From: an uncultured Arenicella sp.
GTDB taxonomy: Bacteria > Pseudomonadota > Gammaproteobacteria > Arenicellales > Arenicellaceae
Direction: 5' to 3'
NCBI GenBank assembly: GCA_937974565.1
Contig: CALJWL010000060.1
Location: 1-42,990 of the forward strand
Length of the DNA: 42,990 nucleotides
Below, in pieces: positions 27,600 to 36,516 of this stretch (the first letter of the stretch is position 1; each line of letters opens with the position of its first letter). The notes under the pieces were generated by a model. That model saw only the letters and a list, made by a program, of their open reading frames with translations. It ran no database searches and was not told where the DNA came from. A program made the position numbers and the translations under genes.

Positions 27600-28283
27600 C
27601 TAGAAGCCTTGTCTAATCAAACCCACGACAATGCCTTCTATAGCAAAGGCTTGAGTTTGTAGATCAACTTCAATCGGTTCGTAGTCATCGTTTTCAGCGA
27701 TTAATGAGACTGTGGCCCCATTTCGTTGGTATCGCTTAACCGTAACATCGTCTTCAATTCTAGCGACCACAATTTCGTTTTCATTGGCTTTGTTGGCTTT
27801 TTTAATGGCTAAAAGGTCTCGCTCAAAAATCCCTATATTGATCATGCTGTCGCCTCTGACTTTGAGCAAAAAGTCCGCTTTGTCCATAAACAAGCTTTGA
27901 TCGACACTGATGTATTGCTGCACGTGTTCTTGCGCAAACATCGGCGCACCGGCGGCCACATCACCAATGACCGCCACATCGGTTATATTGGCACTGTTGG
28001 CGCTTATCTGAATCAAACCTGGTATATCCGGTTCTTGGTGTAAACCGGCCCTGGCTTTTTCCGTGATGAGTATGCCTCTGGATGTGCCTGAACGAAGCTC
28101 AATGTGCCCCTTTTTATCCAGCGCTTTTAAGTGATCTTCAGCTGCGTTTGGTGAGCGAAACCCAAAATGGTTGGCAATTTCCACTCGAGTTGGAGGCGCG
28201 CCATTAGCCGACATGCAATCAAGGATGTAATCAAAGATTTCTTGTTGTCGCTTGGTCAGTGGTTTTAGTTCCAAAAGGTTCAT
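27600..28283 (-). CDS. lexA: LexA repressor
   Basis: The SOS repressor, 227 aa. The N-terminal winged helix (LTKRQQEIFDYILDCM, RVEIANHFGFRSPNAAEDHL) binds the SOS box. The C-terminal S24 domain has the self-cleavage site A111-G112 (VAAGAP), catalytic S146 (VRGDSM) and K183 (DDVTVKRY). All catalytic residues are present. It is about 25 residues longer than E. coli LexA (202), the extra length being in the linker around 80-105 (ISANSANITDV). RecA-stimulated cleavage should derepress it and its targets. An SOS box lies 42 bp upstream, so it is autoregulated. No sulA or dinF-like gene follows. Confidence 0.96.
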   Translation of the reverse strand: MNLLELKPLTKRQQEIFDYILDCMSANGAPPTRVEIANHFGFRSPNAAEDHLKALDKKGHIELRSGTSRGILITEKARAGLHQEPDIPGLIQISANSANITDVAVIGDVAAGAPMFAQEHVQQYISVDQSLFMDKADFLLKVRGDSMINIGIFERDLLAIKKANKANENEIVVARIEDDVTVKRYQRNGATVSLIAENDDYEPIEVDLQTQAFAIEGIVVGLIRQGF

Positions 28284-28324
28284 TGGCTTAGCCTCTCTAA
28301 TTAGTTACACTAAGCGTAGCAATT

Positions 28325-28344
28325 TACTGTTAAAAAAACCAGTA
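28325..28344 (-). promoter_or_regulatory. LexA (SOS) box of lexA
   Basis: TACTGTTAAAAAAACCAGTA fits the gammaproteobacterial SOS consensus TACTGT-N8-ACAGTA with a single mismatch (C for A in the right arm). It is about 42 bp from the lexA start, where it would cover the promoter. Only one box is seen. Confidence 0.85.
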
Positions 28345-28495
28345 AAATATCAAATCTGTTAAATATAGAAGAGATGCTTTGCCTACTGAGCGTCCCTTGT
28401 TCAGCATTCAAGTGTTAATTAGAAAACGCGTTACTCATTAAAACCACTGACCGACCTTTCGTGTGAGACTGAAGGTTGAGTAGTCAGAAAAGGAG

Positions 28496-28520
28496 GTTTT
28501 GCCGTCGACTCAAGGCAAAC
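28496..28520 (-). terminator. Candidate terminator of infA
   Basis: On the minus strand GTTTGCC and GGCAAAAC form a seven-pair stem with a ten-base loop, followed by cctcctttt. It lies about 75 bp past the infA stop. The rest of the 28284-28593 gap holds the lexA promoter and SOS box. Confidence 0.45.
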
Positions 28521-28593
28521 GAAAATTAGGGTTATGTTTGGAAGGTCCCTGCCAACACCCGCTGTTTGTATTGCTGCTGGGTGTTATCGGTAT

Positions 28594-28815
28594 TTAAGTA
28601 CGATTTCGATAAGTGATACGCCCTTTGGTTAAATCGTACGGGGTTAACTCAACCGTCACTCGATCACCGCGCAGAATACGAATGTAGTTTTTACGCATTT
28701 TTCCTGAAATATGAGCATGAACCACGTGCCCGTTCTCAAGCTCTACTTTAAATTCAGTATTTGGTAAGGCGTCAATGACGGTACCTTCCATTTCAATCTG
28801 ATCTTCTTTTGCCAC
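28594..28815 (-). CDS. infA: Translation initiation factor IF-1
   Basis: A 73-aa OB-fold protein that binds the ribosomal A site during initiation. The sequence [20 protein letters not shown] through [20 protein letters not shown] is the canonical IF-1; E. coli has 72 residues. ATG at 28815. It is a single gene near aat and bpt, the usual gammaproteobacterial neighbourhood, separated from bpt by about 255 bp in which I see no gene. Confidence 0.97.
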   Translation of the reverse strand: MAKEDQIEMEGTVIDALPNTEFKVELENGHVVHAHISGKMRKNYIRILRGDRVTVELTPYDLTKGRITYRNRT

Positions 28816-29070
28816 GTTTTTTTACTGTATGTCGTTGTTTTTTTAACTTTATTGAGTGATTCTAATTAGGTTAATTCAACCATGACTTAGAATCGGGGGT
28901 ATGATGCCCCAAGTGGTCCTATAAATAAAGGCTACATGTTGTATTTCAGGCCTATTTACGCGGTTTTGTTGTATGGCATTGACAATGGTTTTACGTTAAC
29001 TCGCACAGAGCGGTCTTTGATTAGTCTCGAGAGTGTGTGAGTTGCTTACTAAGGATTGCTAATGTGGCCG

Positions 29071-29784
29071 CTAGAGTTCTAATTCTTGCCACTTCTTATC
29101 AACGTATCCTTGCAATGGTTTGAAGTTGCGTTTGTAATCCATTTTTTGTGATTGGTCTATCCAATACCCTAAATAGACAAAAGGAATGTCGTGTAGCCGT
29201 GCTAATTTTACAGTGTAAAGTATGGCGTAAGTGCCTAGACTTAAATGGCTGTATTGCGGATCGAAAAACGTGTAAACCGCTGATAAACCGCCCTCAAATT
29301 GATCAAGTACGCAGATGCCAATCAGCTGTTCATCAAGGTGCATGCATAAAAGCTTAGAAGACGCGTAGTTGGATTCGATAAATCCGATGTATTTTTCAGG
29401 GTTGTCATCGCACATGCTGCTGTCAGAATGACGGTGGCGTTGATATTTTAAGTACAACTCAAAATGTTTTTCTTCATAACGTACCTCTTCTAAGGTCACC
29501 TTGGTGTTTGAATTTTTCTTCCAAACTCGGCGTTGACTGCGTGACGGCTTAAATCTGACCGCCGGTATTCTTACGGACACACAGGCATTGCATGTTGGGC
29601 ACTTGGGTGCGTAGAGCATGTTGCCACTGCGTCGAAAGCCTGAGCGTGAGAGCATAGAGAACAGGGCCGTCTCAACGTTATGGTCAGGGTCAACTAAAAT
29701 CGACGCACTTTGCTGACCATTAAGGTAAGGACAATCATCAATAACGGTCTCGAATAAACGGATAGGGTTGTGGGAGGAACTCAT
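29071..29784 (-). CDS. bpt: Aspartate/glutamate leucyltransferase (Bpt/ATE family)
   Basis: A 237-aa aminoacyl-tRNA protein transferase of the arginyltransferase fold. Bacterial Bpt adds Leu from Leu-tRNA to N-terminal Asp or Glu, creating N-degrons for ClpS/ClpAP. Seen: the Cys pair region PKCPTCNACVSVRIPAVRFK (about 60-79) and the C-terminal GNAT-like half with AVYTFFDPQYSHLSLGTYAI and YLGYWIDQSQKMDYK. Length matches the family (about 235-250). The start at 29784 is 17 bp after the aat stop, so it is co-transcribed with aat. Confidence 0.93.
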   Translation of the reverse strand: MSSSHNPIRLFETVIDDCPYLNGQQSASILVDPDHNVETALFSMLSRSGFRRSGNMLYAPKCPTCNACVSVRIPAVRFKPSRSQRRVWKKNSNTKVTLEEVRYEEKHFELYLKYQRHRHSDSSMCDDNPEKYIGFIESNYASSKLLCMHLDEQLIGICVLDQFEGGLSAVYTFFDPQYSHLSLGTYAILYTVKLARLHDIPFVYLGYWIDQSQKMDYKRNFKPLQGYVDKKWQELEL

Positions 29785-29801
29785 GTTAGCTTTATATCAC
29801 T

Positions 29802-30536
29802 CTAGCGTGAAAGTAATGATTTCAAGTCATCGAATTCGCAAGGAAATGCAGTGGCAAAGTCAGCGTTTTTTTCGTGTATATTAATGTCGACCAAGGCGGC
29901 AACAAATTCATTACGAGAGATTTCTTTTGCGCCAAGAGTCAACAGATGATCAGAGGCAACTTGGCAGTCTATGAGCGTAAACCCTTTCTCATGAAGGTGA
30001 TTGCACAGATACACCAATGCGGCTTTAGACGCATCGGTCTGTGAACTGAACATACTTTCACCGAAAAAAACACGGCCTAAACACACGCCATAAAGGCCTC
30101 CCACCAGTTCGCCTTTGCTCCATACTTCAACCGAATGAGCATAGCCGAGTTTATGCAGTTCGATATACGCATCATGCATATCCTGAGTGATCCAAGTCGC
30201 TTCACCGCTTTGTCGATGACCTTGCGTGTCGTTTTGACCCGCGTTTCCGCGCAGAGCGCAGCCAGTGATGACCTGCTCAAAAGCCCGATTGCACGATATG
30301 GTAAATTTGTTTTTGATGCTTTTTCGTAAACTGCGGCTGATACGGATTTCGTTTGGTATCAACACCAGACGAGGGTCCGGGGACCACCATAGAATTGGCT
30401 GGCCTTCGTTAAACCAAGGGAAAACCCCTTGCGCATACGCACTGACTAAGGTGTTAACGGATAAATCACCCCCCATGGCGAGTAGGCCTTGATCATCCGC
30501 TTGTGAGAGGGCTGGAAATGGTTGAAAGCGAAGCAT
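29802..30536 (-). CDS. aat: Leucyl/phenylalanyl-tRNA-protein transferase
   Basis: A 244-aa enzyme that attaches Leu or Phe to proteins with N-terminal Arg or Lys, the other arm of the bacterial N-end rule. Signature stretches: LLAMGGDLSVNTLVSAYAQG, FPWFNEGQPILWWSPDPR, and the C-terminal GGLYGVCLGRVFFGESMFS and FTLIDCQV. Length is normal (E. coli 234). It starts 3 bp after the PF04339 protein gene and is followed by bpt, forming a three-gene unit. Confidence 0.95.
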   Translation of the reverse strand: MLRFQPFPALSQADDQGLLAMGGDLSVNTLVSAYAQGVFPWFNEGQPILWWSPDPRLVLIPNEIRISRSLRKSIKNKFTISCNRAFEQVITGCALRGNAGQNDTQGHRQSGEATWITQDMHDAYIELHKLGYAHSVEVWSKGELVGGLYGVCLGRVFFGESMFSSQTDASKAALVYLCNHLHEKGFTLIDCQVASDHLLTLGAKEISRNEFVAALVDINIHEKNADFATAFPCEFDDLKSLLSR

Positions 30537-30539
30537 GTG

Positions 30540-31760
30540 TTAGAGCCTCGGTACGTCATCTGGTTCTATTGATTTGAACGGGGAGTGATGTTGCAGCGAT
30601 TGTTGATAGTGGTCGATATGCTCTTCTTCTGACTCTAAGAAAGTAGCGATTGCTTGCCTGAAATCTGGGTGGCTAATCCAGTGAGCAGAGTAAGTGGTGG
30701 TGGGTTCTAAGCCACGAGCTAATTTGTGTTCACCTTGCGCGCCCGCTTCAAAGGATTGATAGTTATTTTTAATGCACCATTCAATGGCCTGGTAGTAACA
30801 AGTCTCGAAATGAACGCTGTGAAAGTTACTGAGCGCACCCCAGTAACGACCATACAGAGTATGGTTACTTTTAAAGTAAAGGCCACCCGCGATGGTTTGC
30901 CCTGCACACTCAGCAAATAGAAACAACGTCTGCGTAGAAAAATGTTCGGCTATATATTCAAAGAAGGGGCGATTTAAATACGATTGTGCGCCGTAGTAGG
31001 CAATTGTGCGTGCGTAGAATTGGTGCATCTGATGTGCCAAGGTTTCTGATAAGTCATTGCCGCTTAGCCAACGGTATGAAATTTGAGATTCTTGAATGCG
31101 CCGTCGTTCACGATTTATGTTTTTGCGTTTTTTAGAACTCATAATCGCTAAAAAATCGTCAAAGGTCTGATAACCCTTATTATGCCAGTGAAACTGAGTG
31201 CTGTGTCGTTTTAGTAAACCTGAGCTTTGCATGGCATCGGTTTGAGAGGGTGTATTAAACAAGCTATGAAAGCCCGACAAGTTTTGCTCACTAACTGAAC
31301 ATTTTACTCGATCCAGTAAGGCCGATATTGCTTGGTTGGCATTGAGACCAAAGTCGCTGATATCGCTGCGAATTAATATTCGTGGGCCAGTGGCTGGGGT
31401 AAATGGCACCGCATTGGACAACTTAGGGTAGTACTCTATGCCGTGCTGGTGGTAAGCATTAACCCAAGACCAATCAAAGATATACTCGCCGTAAGAGTGA
31501 TCTTTTATATAACAGGGCATGGCGGCAATCAACTGGTCTGTTTTATTGTCTGTGAGATTATTCCCTTCTGCATTGTCACTGTTTTTTTGACGATAAAGAG
31601 CAATGTGATGCGGTCGCCAGCCTTTCTCTTCGCATACGCAGCGAGTGGCCTCAAGGCCATGCAAAAATTCATGCCTTAGAAAAGGGTTATTGTCATCGAT
31701 TAATCGATTCCAGTCGGCCGCGTCAATCTCGCTGAGCCGCTCATGTACAATAATATGCAT
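30540..31760 (-). CDS. PF04339 (FemAB/GNAT-like, DUF482) protein
   Basis: A 406-aa protein of the family named 'peptidoglycan biosynthesis/recognition' (PF04339/COG3146), a FemAB-like double GNAT fold. Seen: PFLRHEFLHGLEATRCVCEE near the N-terminus, then SSKKRKNINRERRRI and FETCYYQAIEWCIKNNYQSF with EAGAQGEHKLARGLEPTTTY near the C-terminus. The biochemical role is not established; FemAB relatives use aminoacyl-tRNA to modify peptides, which would suit its place upstream of aat and bpt (inference). I choose ATG 31760. A longer frame to 31913 would overlap the divergent nadE and lacks homology. Confidence 0.85.
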   Translation of the reverse strand: MHIIVHERLSEIDAADWNRLIDDNNPFLRHEFLHGLEATRCVCEEKGWRPHHIALYRQKNSDNAEGNNLTDNKTDQLIAAMPCYIKDHSYGEYIFDWSWVNAYHQHGIEYYPKLSNAVPFTPATGPRILIRSDISDFGLNANQAISALLDRVKCSVSEQNLSGFHSLFNTPSQTDAMQSSGLLKRHSTQFHWHNKGYQTFDDFLAIMSSKKRKNINRERRRIQESQISYRWLSGNDLSETLAHQMHQFYARTIAYYGAQSYLNRPFFEYIAEHFSTQTLFLFAECAGQTIAGGLYFKSNHTLYGRYWGALSNFHSVHFETCYYQAIEWCIKNNYQSFEAGAQGEHKLARGLEPTTTYSAHWISHPDFRQAIATFLESEEEHIDHYQQSLQHHSPFKSIEPDDVPRL

Positions 31761-31848
31761 TGTTTGCGTTAGGCTATATACTTTGCTTATATGAACGCGT
31801 GTGCTGGTTGGCACCGACGAACTTTTATCTAAAGCTAGAACATAACTC

Positions 31849-33492
31849 ATGAGTAGTGAAATTAAAATTGGCTTGGCCCAGATCAATGTGGTGGTGGGTG
31901 CTATCGAGAGCAATGTGGATCGCGTGATTGAATACGCTGAGCGCGCGCGCGACGGCTTGAAATGCGACTTGCTGGTGTGTTCTGAAATGGTATTAACGGG
32001 TTATCCACCCGAAGACTTATTGATGCGCCCCGGGTTTCATACTCGCATAGAACAGCAGTTGGCTAGGTTATGCAACGAAGTCAGCGGTATTGATGTGATT
32101 GTTGGTTTGCCCGTTCTTGAGGGCAAACGCATGTTTAACATCGCTGCATTAATCAGCGACGGTAAGATCACGCAATGCTATAAAAAGATGAAGCTGCCAA
32201 ACTACGCCGTTTTCGATGAGAAGCGTTATTTCACCGCCGGTGATCAGACCTGTGTGTTTGATTATCATGGTGTAACGCTCGGTTTAACCGTGTGCGAAGA
32301 TATCTGGCATGATGGGCCGATAGAGCAGGCGGTTGAAGACGGCGCCGAGCTTATTATCAACATCAATGGTTCCCCCTTTCATAGTAACAAAATTGCCGAA
32401 AGGCGCGGTGTGGTTTGTGCCCGTGCGGCCAACGTAGAGCGGCCTGTGATTTACGTGAACCAGGTGGGTGGTCAAGACGAGTTGGTGTTTGACGGGGCTT
32501 CGTTTGCTTGTGATGCTAAGGGCGAGGTTGTTCATCAAATGGCCAGCTTTGACGAAGGGCTTAGCGTTGTCCGCGTGCAAAAAAACGGTCATGATTTGTC
32601 GCTAACAGGCACTGAGTACGTCACCGAGTTTGCACCGCTTGAGAGCATTTATAACGCACTCGTCTTAGGCGTGCGAGACTACGTGCATAAAAATGGGTTT
32701 AAAGGCGTGGTCATTGGTTTATCTGGTGGCATAGATTCGGCTTTAACCACCACCATAGCGGTGGACGCTTTAGGGGCACAAAATGTTGATGTGATTATGA
32801 TGCCGTTTAAATACACGTCAGACATCTCCAAAGAAGACGCCTATCTGGAAGCCAAGGCATTGGGGATTGCTTATCACGTTATTTCCATCGAACCCATGTA
32901 CGAAGCCTTTGTGCAACAATTGGCGCCGGTATTTGAAGGCTATGAGGAAGACGTAACCGAAGAAAATATCCAAGCACGTTGCCGTGGGTTAACCCTAATG
33001 GCTTATTCAAATAAAACAGGTCGTATGGTGCTGACCACGGGTAACAAAAGCGAAATGTCCGTGGGTTACGCCACCCTTTACGGGGACATGGTTGGCGGCT
33101 ATAACGCCATTAAAGACGTACCCAAAGTTTTGGTTTATGAGTTGGCCAAGTACCGTAATACCATTTCGCCGGTAATTCCGGAGCGCGTAATCACTCGTGA
33201 GCCCTCTGCTGAGCTAAGGCCTGATCAAATTGACTCCGACAGTTTGCCCGAATACGAAATTCTTGACCCCATATTGGAGTTGTACGTTGAGCAAGACATG
33301 CCACCATCGGAAATCGTAGCCAAAGGTTACTTAGCCGATGACGTAAGTAAAGTGATTCGATTAGTCGATCGCAACGAATATAAACGCCGACAGGCGGCGC
33401 CCGGCATCAGAATCACCAAAAAGGCATTTGGTCGAGATCGGCGTTACCCAATCACCTCAGGCTATCGACCGAAAATTGATTGGGAGCAGTAA
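31849..33492 (+). CDS. nadE: NAD+ synthase, glutamine-hydrolysing
   Basis: A 547-aa fused enzyme making NAD from nicotinate adenine dinucleotide with Gln as ammonia donor. The N-terminal nitrilase-like glutaminase has a putative E46-K115-C149 triad (LLVCSEMVLTGYPPEDL, KKMKLPNY, LTVCEDIWHDG). The C-terminal synthetase has the PP-loop GLSGGIDSALTTT (S292 onward) and the GNKSEMSVGYATLYGDM stretch. Length matches the long gammaproteobacterial form. ATG at 31849, divergent from the PF04339 gene with an 88-bp promoter gap. Monocistronic. Confidence 0.96.
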   Translation: MSSEIKIGLAQINVVVGAIESNVDRVIEYAERARDGLKCDLLVCSEMVLTGYPPEDLLMRPGFHTRIEQQLARLCNEVSGIDVIVGLPVLEGKRMFNIAALISDGKITQCYKKMKLPNYAVFDEKRYFTAGDQTCVFDYHGVTLGLTVCEDIWHDGPIEQAVEDGAELIININGSPFHSNKIAERRGVVCARAANVERPVIYVNQVGGQDELVFDGASFACDAKGEVVHQMASFDEGLSVVRVQKNGHDLSLTGTEYVTEFAPLESIYNALVLGVRDYVHKNGFKGVVIGLSGGIDSALTTTIAVDALGAQNVDVIMMPFKYTSDISKEDAYLEAKALGIAYHVISIEPMYEAFVQQLAPVFEGYEEDVTEENIQARCRGLTLMAYSNKTGRMVLTTGNKSEMSVGYATLYGDMVGGYNAIKDVPKVLVYELAKYRNTISPVIPERVITREPSAELRPDQIDSDSLPEYEILDPILELYVEQDMPPSEIVAKGYLADDVSKVIRLVDRNEYKRRQAAPGIRITKKAFGRDRRYPITSGYRPKIDWEQ

Positions 33493-33905
33493 AGGTTACT
33501 CAATTCGTAAGAGGCTAAGGTCTGGAAGGAGTAAGGTTTGGAAAGCGTTTAGGTAAAGGTGCCGTTAGCGAAAAAATAAACAACACCTAAACTGCTGAGC
33601 CTAAGAGTGATTAGGGCCAAGGTTGTGTCAGATGTTGTTGTGTTGTAAGTATTAAAATAAATTGGAGACTCTTTTTATGAATATTAGGTCTTTGATGGGG
33701 AATTTGCGTTTTGGGTGGGTCAGAGAACGTCAACACTGATGCGCATATCTGGGGTGTTACGGAAACGCTTTAAGGCGCATGTTGATAAACTAAAACGGCC
33801 TTTGGCCGTCAATTACACTCGATCAAAAACGATAAGCAAGTCTAGTGATCATTGATTGAGCCGTTAAACTGGGAGTCTTTTTGGGCGATGTGGCGATAAT
33901 TACTT
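33493..33905. other. Gene-free stretch between convergent nadE and the ABC permease
   Basis: About 410 bp with no supportable gene (the only ATG-led frames are about 20 codons). It contains the terminator at 33788-33812 for the minus-strand permease. No clear terminator of nadE was seen. Confidence 0.5.
33788..33812 (-). terminator. Intrinsic terminator of the ABC transporter unit
   Basis: On the minus strand ACGGCC-aaa-GGCCGT is followed by tttagttt (arms 33804-33809 and 33795-33800). It lies about 95 bp past the permease stop. Confidence 0.6.
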
Positions 33906-35102
33906 TCAAACCGACTTTGCCTGATTGTAAGCCTGAAACGCAGGTAACGACGCAACGAACGCGGTTGCTAAAAGAATGGAGGTTGCGATAAGGGCATTGC
34001 TGCCGGTAAGTAAGTTGGTGCCAAGATGTAAGCCAAATTGAGTGGAGATGCTTTTTTGCGCAATAACCAGAGCGCTATAGAGCAGTGCGCCTCCGCCTAA
34101 AATGCTGGCTAAACTAATAAGCAGCGCTTCGATTTGAAACAAAACAAAAAGAAATATTGGCTGGGCTCCAATAATTCGCAATAAATACGTTTCTTTTTTA
34201 CGCTCTCTGATCGACGCTGCCAACATGGCCGCTAAGCCCAATAGTGCGGAAGCGAACACAAGCCACGATATCAATCCTAATGTGCCCTCAACAATTGACA
34301 TTGTTCGCCAAAGTTCGGATAAGGCCACTCCCGGTAAGATGGCCATGAGTGGTTCGCTATCCAAGTTATTGATTTCTCGCTGTAAGCGAAAGGTGGCGAT
34401 GCGAGATTTAAGACCGACCATAAATGCCGTGATACTGGTGGGTTGAAGCACGTTGGCTTCTGCGCTCGGTGTTTGGTGAATCGCCTCAATGCCTTCTAAC
34501 TTTACATGCACGGTTTGATCGACCGGTGTGCCCGTTGGCGCAAGAATACCCGCCACAGTAAACGGGTGCTGGTCGTGCGTTGTAAAACTGGTGTCGCCAA
34601 TTCCGTGCGATACAATAATAGGGTTGCCGATTTTATAATTTAAATCAGCCGCTACCTTGGCCCCCAATACCACGTCATACCGACTGTTGAATTCAGTGCC
34701 TTGCACTATATCGAGTTTTTCCTTTTTTGCGTAACGGTAGTGTTCAAAATACGCGTTACTTGTGCCAAGCACGCGAAACCCTTTGTGGGAATCGCCTAAC
34801 GAGATTGGGATTGTCCAAGCAACGTTTGGGTCAGTGGCAATGCTTTGATAAGAACGCCAACTAATGTTATTCACCGGTGACCCCATGCGAAACACCGAAT
34901 ACAACAGCAGGTTTAGCTGGCCACTTTTTGCACCTACAATTAAGTCCACACCTGAAATTGTGCTGGAAAAGCTTTCTTTGGCTTCTTTGCGAATGTGTTC
35001 CACGCCGAAGAGCACGAAGATACTGATTATCATCGCTATGCAGGTCAAAGTCACGGACCCTTTTCTATCCAACAGACTCTTTGTTGCTAATTTTATTAAC
35101 AT
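33906..35102 (-). CDS. ABC transporter permease, FtsX/MacB type
   Basis: A 398-aa permease with one N-terminal membrane helix (about 16-38), a large periplasmic domain (SFSSTISGVDLIVGAKSGQL onward), and three C-terminal helices (about 265-395), the FtsX/MacB-LolCE topology. Such transporters move lipids, peptides or signals by mechanotransmission rather than metal ions directly. I start at ATG 35102, 4 bp after the ATPase stop; an upstream in-frame extension would overlap it. With the ATPase and the divergent DUF3299/DUF2796 genes it forms the gene set described as the ZrgABCDE zinc-acquisition system in Vibrio. Zinc-responsive control through the shared Zur-like box is inferred. Confidence 0.85.
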   Translation of the reverse strand: MLIKLATKSLLDRKGSVTLTCIAMIISIFVLFGVEHIRKEAKESFSSTISGVDLIVGAKSGQLNLLLYSVFRMGSPVNNISWRSYQSIATDPNVAWTIPISLGDSHKGFRVLGTSNAYFEHYRYAKKEKLDIVQGTEFNSRYDVVLGAKVAADLNYKIGNPIIVSHGIGDTSFTTHDQHPFTVAGILAPTGTPVDQTVHVKLEGIEAIHQTPSAEANVLQPTSITAFMVGLKSRIATFRLQREINNLDSEPLMAILPGVALSELWRTMSIVEGTLGLISWLVFASALLGLAAMLAASIRERKKETYLLRIIGAQPIFLFVLFQIEALLISLASILGGGALLYSALVIAQKSISTQFGLHLGTNLLTGSNALIATSILLATAFVASLPAFQAYNQAKSV

Positions 35103-35106
35103 GGGT

Positions 35107-35805
35107 TTACCCCCCAGCCTTGTTAATCTCTGACATTGAGTCAATTCGATGGAAATAGTGGCTTAATGACAAATCATGGCTAACGAACACCAATGTCATA
35201 TTATGAGCCTCTGCCATTGTCATCAACATTGACATAAACGTATCTCGATTTGTCTGATCTAACGAGGATGTGGGTTCATCAGCAATGAGAAGGGCTGGTT
35301 TATTGGCTATTGCTCTGGCAATTGCCACGCGCTGTTGTTGACCAACACTTAACTGTTCAACAGCCTTGTGCCAATGTGCTTGAGTGATATTTAATTTAAG
35401 TAGCAGGGATTCGATGTCGATTTTGTTACGATCAGCCTTAATGAGCGCACGCCCGAAATGGTTGGCGAGATGAATGTTCTCAACGGCGGATAGGTAAGGA
35501 ATGAGATTAAAACTTTGTGCGACATAGCCAAGCTCGGTGGCACGGAATCGATCTCGTTGCTTGTCTGACATGTTTTCTAAGTGGTGTTCGGCTATGGAAA
35601 TAGCGCCGCTGTTAGCAGTGAGAAGCCCACTTAAAATTTTCAATAGAGTAGACTTTCCACTGCCTGAGCTACCAACAACGAACACGTGTTCACCGGCTGA
35701 TACTGTCCACGAGGGGATATCAAGTACACGAAGGCTCGGATCCTCTGAATAGGAAAATATAACGTGTTCTAAATTGATGAGTGGGGGGTTAGTGATAATG
35801 CTCAA
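35107..35805 (-). CDS. ABC transporter ATP-binding protein (LolD/MacB-like)
   Basis: A 232-aa nucleotide-binding subunit of the LolD/MacB subclass. Walker A VGSSGSGKST is at about residues 41-50, signature LSVGQQQRVAIARAI, Walker B LLIADEPTSSLD and the switch His in LVFVSHDLS. It pairs with the FtsX-type permease encoded 4 bp downstream. The start is TTG at 35805 (no earlier in-frame ATG fits); only a weak AGAG sequence precedes it. The Zur-like box at 35833-35855 lies 28 bp upstream, so transcription should be blocked when zinc is plentiful (inference). Confidence 0.9.
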   Translation of the reverse strand: MSIITNPPLINLEHVIFSYSEDPSLRVLDIPSWTVSAGEHVFVVGSSGSGKSTLLKILSGLLTANSGAISIAEHHLENMSDKQRDRFRATELGYVAQSFNLIPYLSAVENIHLANHFGRALIKADRNKIDIESLLLKLNITQAHWHKAVEQLSVGQQQRVAIARAIANKPALLIADEPTSSLDQTNRDTFMSMLMTMAEAHNMTLVFVSHDLSLSHYFHRIDSMSEINKAGG

Positions 35806-35832
35806 GTCTCTATATCTCTGGTACTTTTTTCG

Positions 35833-35855
35833 TTTGTGTAATACTATAACATTTC
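35833..35855. promoter_or_regulatory. Zur-like box in the divergent zinc promoter
   Basis: The right half TATAACATTTC is a perfect match to the half-site of the gammaproteobacterial Zur palindrome (GAAATGTTATA-N-TATAACATTTC). The left half, tttgtgtaata, keeps 6-7 of 11 positions. It lies 28 bp before the ATPase start and 74 bp before the DUF3299 start, in a position to control both. A possible plus-strand promoter (TTGTGT, 17 bp, TAGTAT at 35858-35863) overlaps it. Confidence 0.75.
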
Positions 35856-35928
35856 AATAGTATATCAACGTCGTATGATGTCAAAATCAACATACTACCG
35901 GCTAGCACAATAGCCGGTGAGAGTAACA

Positions 35929-36513
35929 ATGAACAGGCCATTATTTTTTGTATTCACTTTGCTGACAGTTGTGTTATTGGGAGCCTGTAGCTCGGGTATG
36001 GATGACTCTGTTAGAGCAACGTATCAAGAATTAAGCTGGGTCGATTTAAAGCCTCAAGAAGAGCTTGCCGAACAAGAGCCTGCGGCTGATCAGAACTCAG
36101 AGAGGCAATCACTGGAAATAGTAGACGACTGGTATAGTAATCAATACGCTCAAATACCGGGTTTGGCCAACGGTTATGTGGGGACACCGCCGCAGGCTTA
36201 TTCAGCGGGCGTTGTTGCTGAACTGGATGGTCAAAGCGTTCGTGTGCCTGGTTTTATCGTGCCGGTGGAATTTGAACCAGGTAACTTGGTGACGGAATTT
36301 TTTCTTGTTCCTTACTTTGGTGCCTGTTTTCATAAGCCTCCCCCTCCTTCTAATCAAACCATTTACGTTAAAAGCGAAAAACCGGTGGCGTTTGAGAGCA
36401 TCTATGATCCAGTTTGGGTGATGGGAATTATAGAAACAAAGCAGATCAGCAATGATATTGCGGTGGCGGCGTACACAATGAACTTTCATTTCATTGAAGC
36501 GTTTGTGGAGTAA
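35929..36513 (+). CDS. DUF3299 lipoprotein of the zinc island
   Basis: A 194-aa predicted lipoprotein. The signal peptide ends in a lipobox LLGAC with the lipidated Cys at residue 20. The DUF3299 domain occupies about 80-194: AYSAGVVAELDGQSVRVPGF, EFFLVPYFGACFHKPPPPSN, and the final YTMNFHFIEAF. Function is not established biochemically; family members sit beside DUF2796/ZrgA and FtsX-type ABC genes in zinc-repressed loci. I choose ATG 35929 (GAGAG upstream) over a GTG at 35917. It is followed after 3 bp by the DUF2796 gene. Confidence 0.85.
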   Translation: MNRPLFFVFTLLTVVLLGACSSGMDDSVRATYQELSWVDLKPQEELAEQEPAADQNSERQSLEIVDDWYSNQYAQIPGLANGYVGTPPQAYSAGVVAELDGQSVRVPGFIVPVEFEPGNLVTEFFLVPYFGACFHKPPPPSNQTIYVKSEKPVAFESIYDPVWVMGIIETKQISNDIAVAAYTMNFHFIEAFVE

Positions 36514-36516
36514 GTG

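Noticed and set aside
31761-31913. N-terminal extension of the PF04339 protein
   Set aside because: Overlaps the divergent nadE start and lacks homology; ATG 31760 fits the family.
33677-33739. 20-codon frame downstream of nadE
   Set aside because: Too short and without any supporting signal.
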